Part shown: piece after piece, positions 63,458 through 64,000 of the stretch
How positions within the stretch are numbered: the stretch's first letter is position 1
Layout of the letters: every line of letters begins with the position of its first letter
NCBI RefSeq assembly: GCF_003024515.2
Contig: NZ_PYIX02000021.1
Coordinates: 1-64,000 of the forward strand
DNA from: Acinetobacter sichuanensis
Lineage (GTDB): Bacteria > Pseudomonadota > Gammaproteobacteria > Pseudomonadales > Moraxellaceae
Reading direction: 5' to 3'
DNA: 64,000 bases
Translations under genes and position numbers: made by a program
The notes under the pieces: model-generated
Told to the model about the DNA's origin: nothing
Database searches by the model: none
What the model saw: only the letters and a program-made list of their open reading frames with translations

Positions 63458-63931
63458 ATGCGCCTTACTACTCGCGGTCGCTACGCAGTGACTGCTCTAC
63501 TTGATCTAGCTTTGCAGCCAACTGAACAAACGATCACGCTTGCTGAAATCGCAGCTCGCCAAACTATTTCTGTCGCTTATCTTGAGCAATTATTTGCTAA
63601 ACTTAAACGCCATGGTCTAGTTTCAAGTGTTCGTGGAGCCAACGGTGGTTATCATCTTGCGCGCAGTGCTGATGAAATTACAGTATTAGAAATTATTGAA
63701 GCCGTAAACGAAACTGTCGATGCAACACGTTGTGACCACAAAGGCAATTGCCAAAATGGTGCAATGTGCTTAACGCATGATCTTTGGCAGGAACTCTCCC
63801 ATCATATTGCCGATTATTTAGCTAAAATTACGCTTGCTGATCTCGTCGCACGAGACAACGTTCAAACTGTTGCTCTACGCCAAAATACACCAAGTTTTGA
63901 TTCAGCCCTTTTATCGGTTACAGGTATCTGA
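63458..63931 (+). CDS. iscR: Iron-sulfur cluster regulator IscR
   Basis: 157-aa Rrf2-family repressor/activator that senses Fe-S cluster status. The winged helix starts at MRLTTRGRYAVTALLDL; cluster ligands Cys92, Cys98 and Cys104 (C-x5-C-x5-C) plus His107 are all present. ATG 63458 is chosen because the protein starts at the conserved MRLT; an in-frame GTG lies at 63446. It is autoregulated through two upstream boxes and followed 1 bp later by iscS. Confidence 0.96.
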   Translation: MRLTTRGRYAVTALLDLALQPTEQTITLAEIAARQTISVAYLEQLFAKLKRHGLVSSVRGANGGYHLARSADEITVLEIIEAVNETVDATRCDHKGNCQNGAMCLTHDLWQELSHHIADYLAKITLADLVARDNVQTVALRQNTPSFDSALLSVTGI

Positions 63932-63932
63932 C

Positions 63933-64000
63933 ATGAAACGTCCTATTTATCTTGACTATGCAGCAACTACTCCTGTCGACCCTCAAGTTGCTGAACGTAT
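63933..64000 (+). CDS. iscS: Cysteine desulfurase IscS, N-terminal part (runs off window)
   Basis: ATG 63933 opens MKRPIYLDYAATTPVDPQVAER, the IscS N-terminus. It begins 1 bp after the iscR stop, consistent with the iscRSUA arrangement. The rest, including the PLP lysine and catalytic cysteine, lies beyond the window. Confidence 0.95.
   Translation, partial: MKRPIYLDYAATTPVDPQVAER

Overview
The window looks like a chromosomal segment of an Acinetobacter-type gammaproteobacterium (Moraxellaceae). This is inferred from the low GC content with long AT-rich intergenic stretches, and from protein matches such as a CydP-CydA-CydB-CydX-YbgE oxidase operon, glnD next to dapC, hupB next to ppiD, and a PhnR-PhnSTU-oxidoreductase-PhnW-PhnX phosphonate cluster. 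No rRNA, tRNA, CRISPR array, prophage or intact insertion sequence was recognised. Most of the window is ordinary core and metabolic genome, with a few accessory patches.

Layout. 1-2.9 kb: end of a TetR-type regulator, argF, an atypical SDR protein and a small secreted protein. 2.9-6.7 kb: an accessory patch with a TPR/glycosyltransferase-like protein and an orphan secreted protein lying between an intact YgjP-type metalloprotease gene and a decayed copy of that gene's 3' end. 6.8-12.2 kb: rpiA, ilvA, a tiny unannotated membrane-peptide ORF, a SUKH-like protein and a lipoprotein amidohydrolase. 12.3-18.6 kb: a czcICBA-type divalent metal efflux operon. 18.7-20 kb: a Sel1-like membrane-anchored protein. 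20-28.3 kb: a 2-aminoethylphosphonate uptake and degradation regulon with two near-identical perfect palindromes, probably PhnR operators. 28.3-30 kb: three tandem, diverging paralogues of unknown function. 30.4-32.5 kb: a KtrAB-type potassium uptake pair. 32.5-38.2 kb: outer membrane phospholipase A, an M16 presequence-protease-like peptidase, a DUF347 membrane protein and a NUDIX hydrolase.

38.3-40.3 kb: a PfkB kinase, a Rieske protein and a YqiJ-like OB-fold membrane protein. 40.3-44.4 kb: a very AT-rich leader carrying four degenerate ~33-bp tandem repeats, then cydP-cydA-cydB-cydX-ybgE. 44.4-45.6 kb: small accessory genes and a GNAT acetyltransferase. 45.8-51 kb: purT, glnD, dapC. 51-55.6 kb: a two-gene RND efflux pump without an outer-membrane partner. 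55.6-57.5 kb: an Lrp regulator, an unknown protein and a GST. 57.8-62.5 kb: ychF, a small secreted protein, ppiD, hupB and a phasin. 62.6-64 kb: an SCP2/UbiJ-like coiled-coil membrane protein, then iscR with two type-1 IscR boxes and the start of iscS.

How it fits together. The phosphonate block encodes capture (PhnS), import (PhnT, PhnU), transamination (PhnW) and C-P cleavage (PhnX), plus an FAD oxidase that may feed N-substituted substrates into the same route. Its palindromes sit directly upstream of the two units phnS... and phnWX. The czc operon encodes a complete tripartite metal pump with a CzcI-like accessory protein. The cyd block encodes a bd oxidase with all of its small accessory subunits. 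No clearly new defence or mobile system was found. The best candidates for undescribed biology are the three-paralogue array at 28.35-30.04 kb, the duplicated-3'-end/orphan gene structure at 4.36-6.68 kb, the tandem repeats before cydP, and the 37-aa membrane peptide at 9.35 kb.
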